Part shown: one piece after another, positions 31,398 to 31,562 of the stretch | How the letters are laid out: every line of letters begins with the position of its first letter | How positions within the stretch are numbered: the first letter of the stretch is position 1 | Assembly (NCBI GenBank): GCA_023393125.1 | Contig: JAEWMQ010000081.1 | Span: 1-31,562, forward strand | Length of the DNA stretch: 31,562 bases | Direction: 5' to 3' | From: Bacillota bacterium | Lineage (GTDB): Bacteria > Bacillota > Clostridia > Lachnospirales > Cellulosilyticaceae | Position numbers and translations under genes: made by a program | Notes under the pieces: model-generated | What the model saw: only the letters and a program-made list of their open reading frames with translations | Database searches by the model: none | What the model was told of the DNA's origin: nothing

Positions 31398-31562
31398 AAT
31401 AGTATGTAAAGTAAAACTGCCGCTATGTAGTCCGGCTAGTGTACTTGCTTCCAGCTGCTATCTCACTCCGCTAAGAAACTCTAAATTCGTAATCCTTATG
31501 AACGGGCGAAAACTCACTACGTTCAAACACTCGCCCTAAAACCCATAAGAATTACTTCATTA
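31398..31562 (+). repeat. Large palindromic repeat element, copy C (cut by window end)
   Basis: Same orientation as copy A and nearly identical for its first 165 bp, beginning AATAGTATGTAAAG. Stem GTAATCCTTATG (31489-31500)/CATAAGAATTAC (31544-31555) has one mismatch. Inner stem GGGCGA/TCGCCC is the same, and the apical stretch differs (CTCACTACGTTC against CTCGCTGCGCTC). It lies about 40 bp upstream of the sigV promoter and continues beyond the window. Confidence 0.85.

Overview
The window reads as chromosomal DNA of a low-GC, anaerobic, motile, polysaccharide-degrading Clostridium-like Firmicute. It shows AT-rich codon use, strong AGGAGG-type ribosome sites, GapN, SigV/RsiV, a two-protein MotAB stator and secreted xylanases with PT linkers and cellulose-binding modules. 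Cellulosilyticum (Lachnospiraceae) is my best guess, inferred from gene style and not tested by any search. There are no rRNA, tRNA, transposase, phage or CRISPR genes.

Layout. 3-3882 (+): the tail of a DUF4914 protein, a UraA/SulP-like permease (probably DUF3360) and non-phosphorylating GAPDH (gapN). 3883-4523: no convincing protein gene, but a strongly folded RNA candidate (3944-4267) and an extended -10 promoter. 4524-6628 (+): a HAD phosphatase, a TIM-barrel sugar isomerase/epimerase, a 5'-deleted amino-acid racemase remnant and a GNAT acetyltransferase. 6635-7307: two inverted copies of a ~230-bp palindromic repeat around a hairpin-rich spacer; a third copy runs off the end of the window at 31398. 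7447-8058 (+): a second GNAT. 8176-9818 (-): a DUF1576 membrane protein coupled to a small unknown protein. 10059-11974 (+): MATE efflux pump plus MarR regulator behind a pair of perfect palindromic operators. 12058-16562 (-): a two-gene hemicellulase operon, GH30_8 glucuronoxylanase then GH43 arabinofuranosidase-like enzyme, sharing almost identical C-terminal binding modules. 17113-24562 (+): a copper block with CsoR-type operator, copA, copZ, a small Cys-rich membrane protein, an HMA-SafE-cupredoxin fusion, a DUF2318 protein and a two-component system. 24747-26944 (+): an MFS transporter and ribosomal protein bL25/Ctc. 27144-31277 (-): a YetF-like DUF421 protein, motAB, and sigV-rsiV with its own ECF promoter.

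How parts fit. The xylanase pair cleaves glucuronoxylan and removes arabinose while anchored to cellulose and sugar. The copper block exports Cu(I), carries it on chaperones and probably hands it between HMA, SafE and CupA-like cupredoxin domains. MATE-MarR is an inducible drug-efflux unit. SigV-RsiV is a lysozyme/envelope-stress switch. The least explained elements are the palindromic repeat family, whose stems differ between copies by compensating changes, and the structured RNA after gapN.
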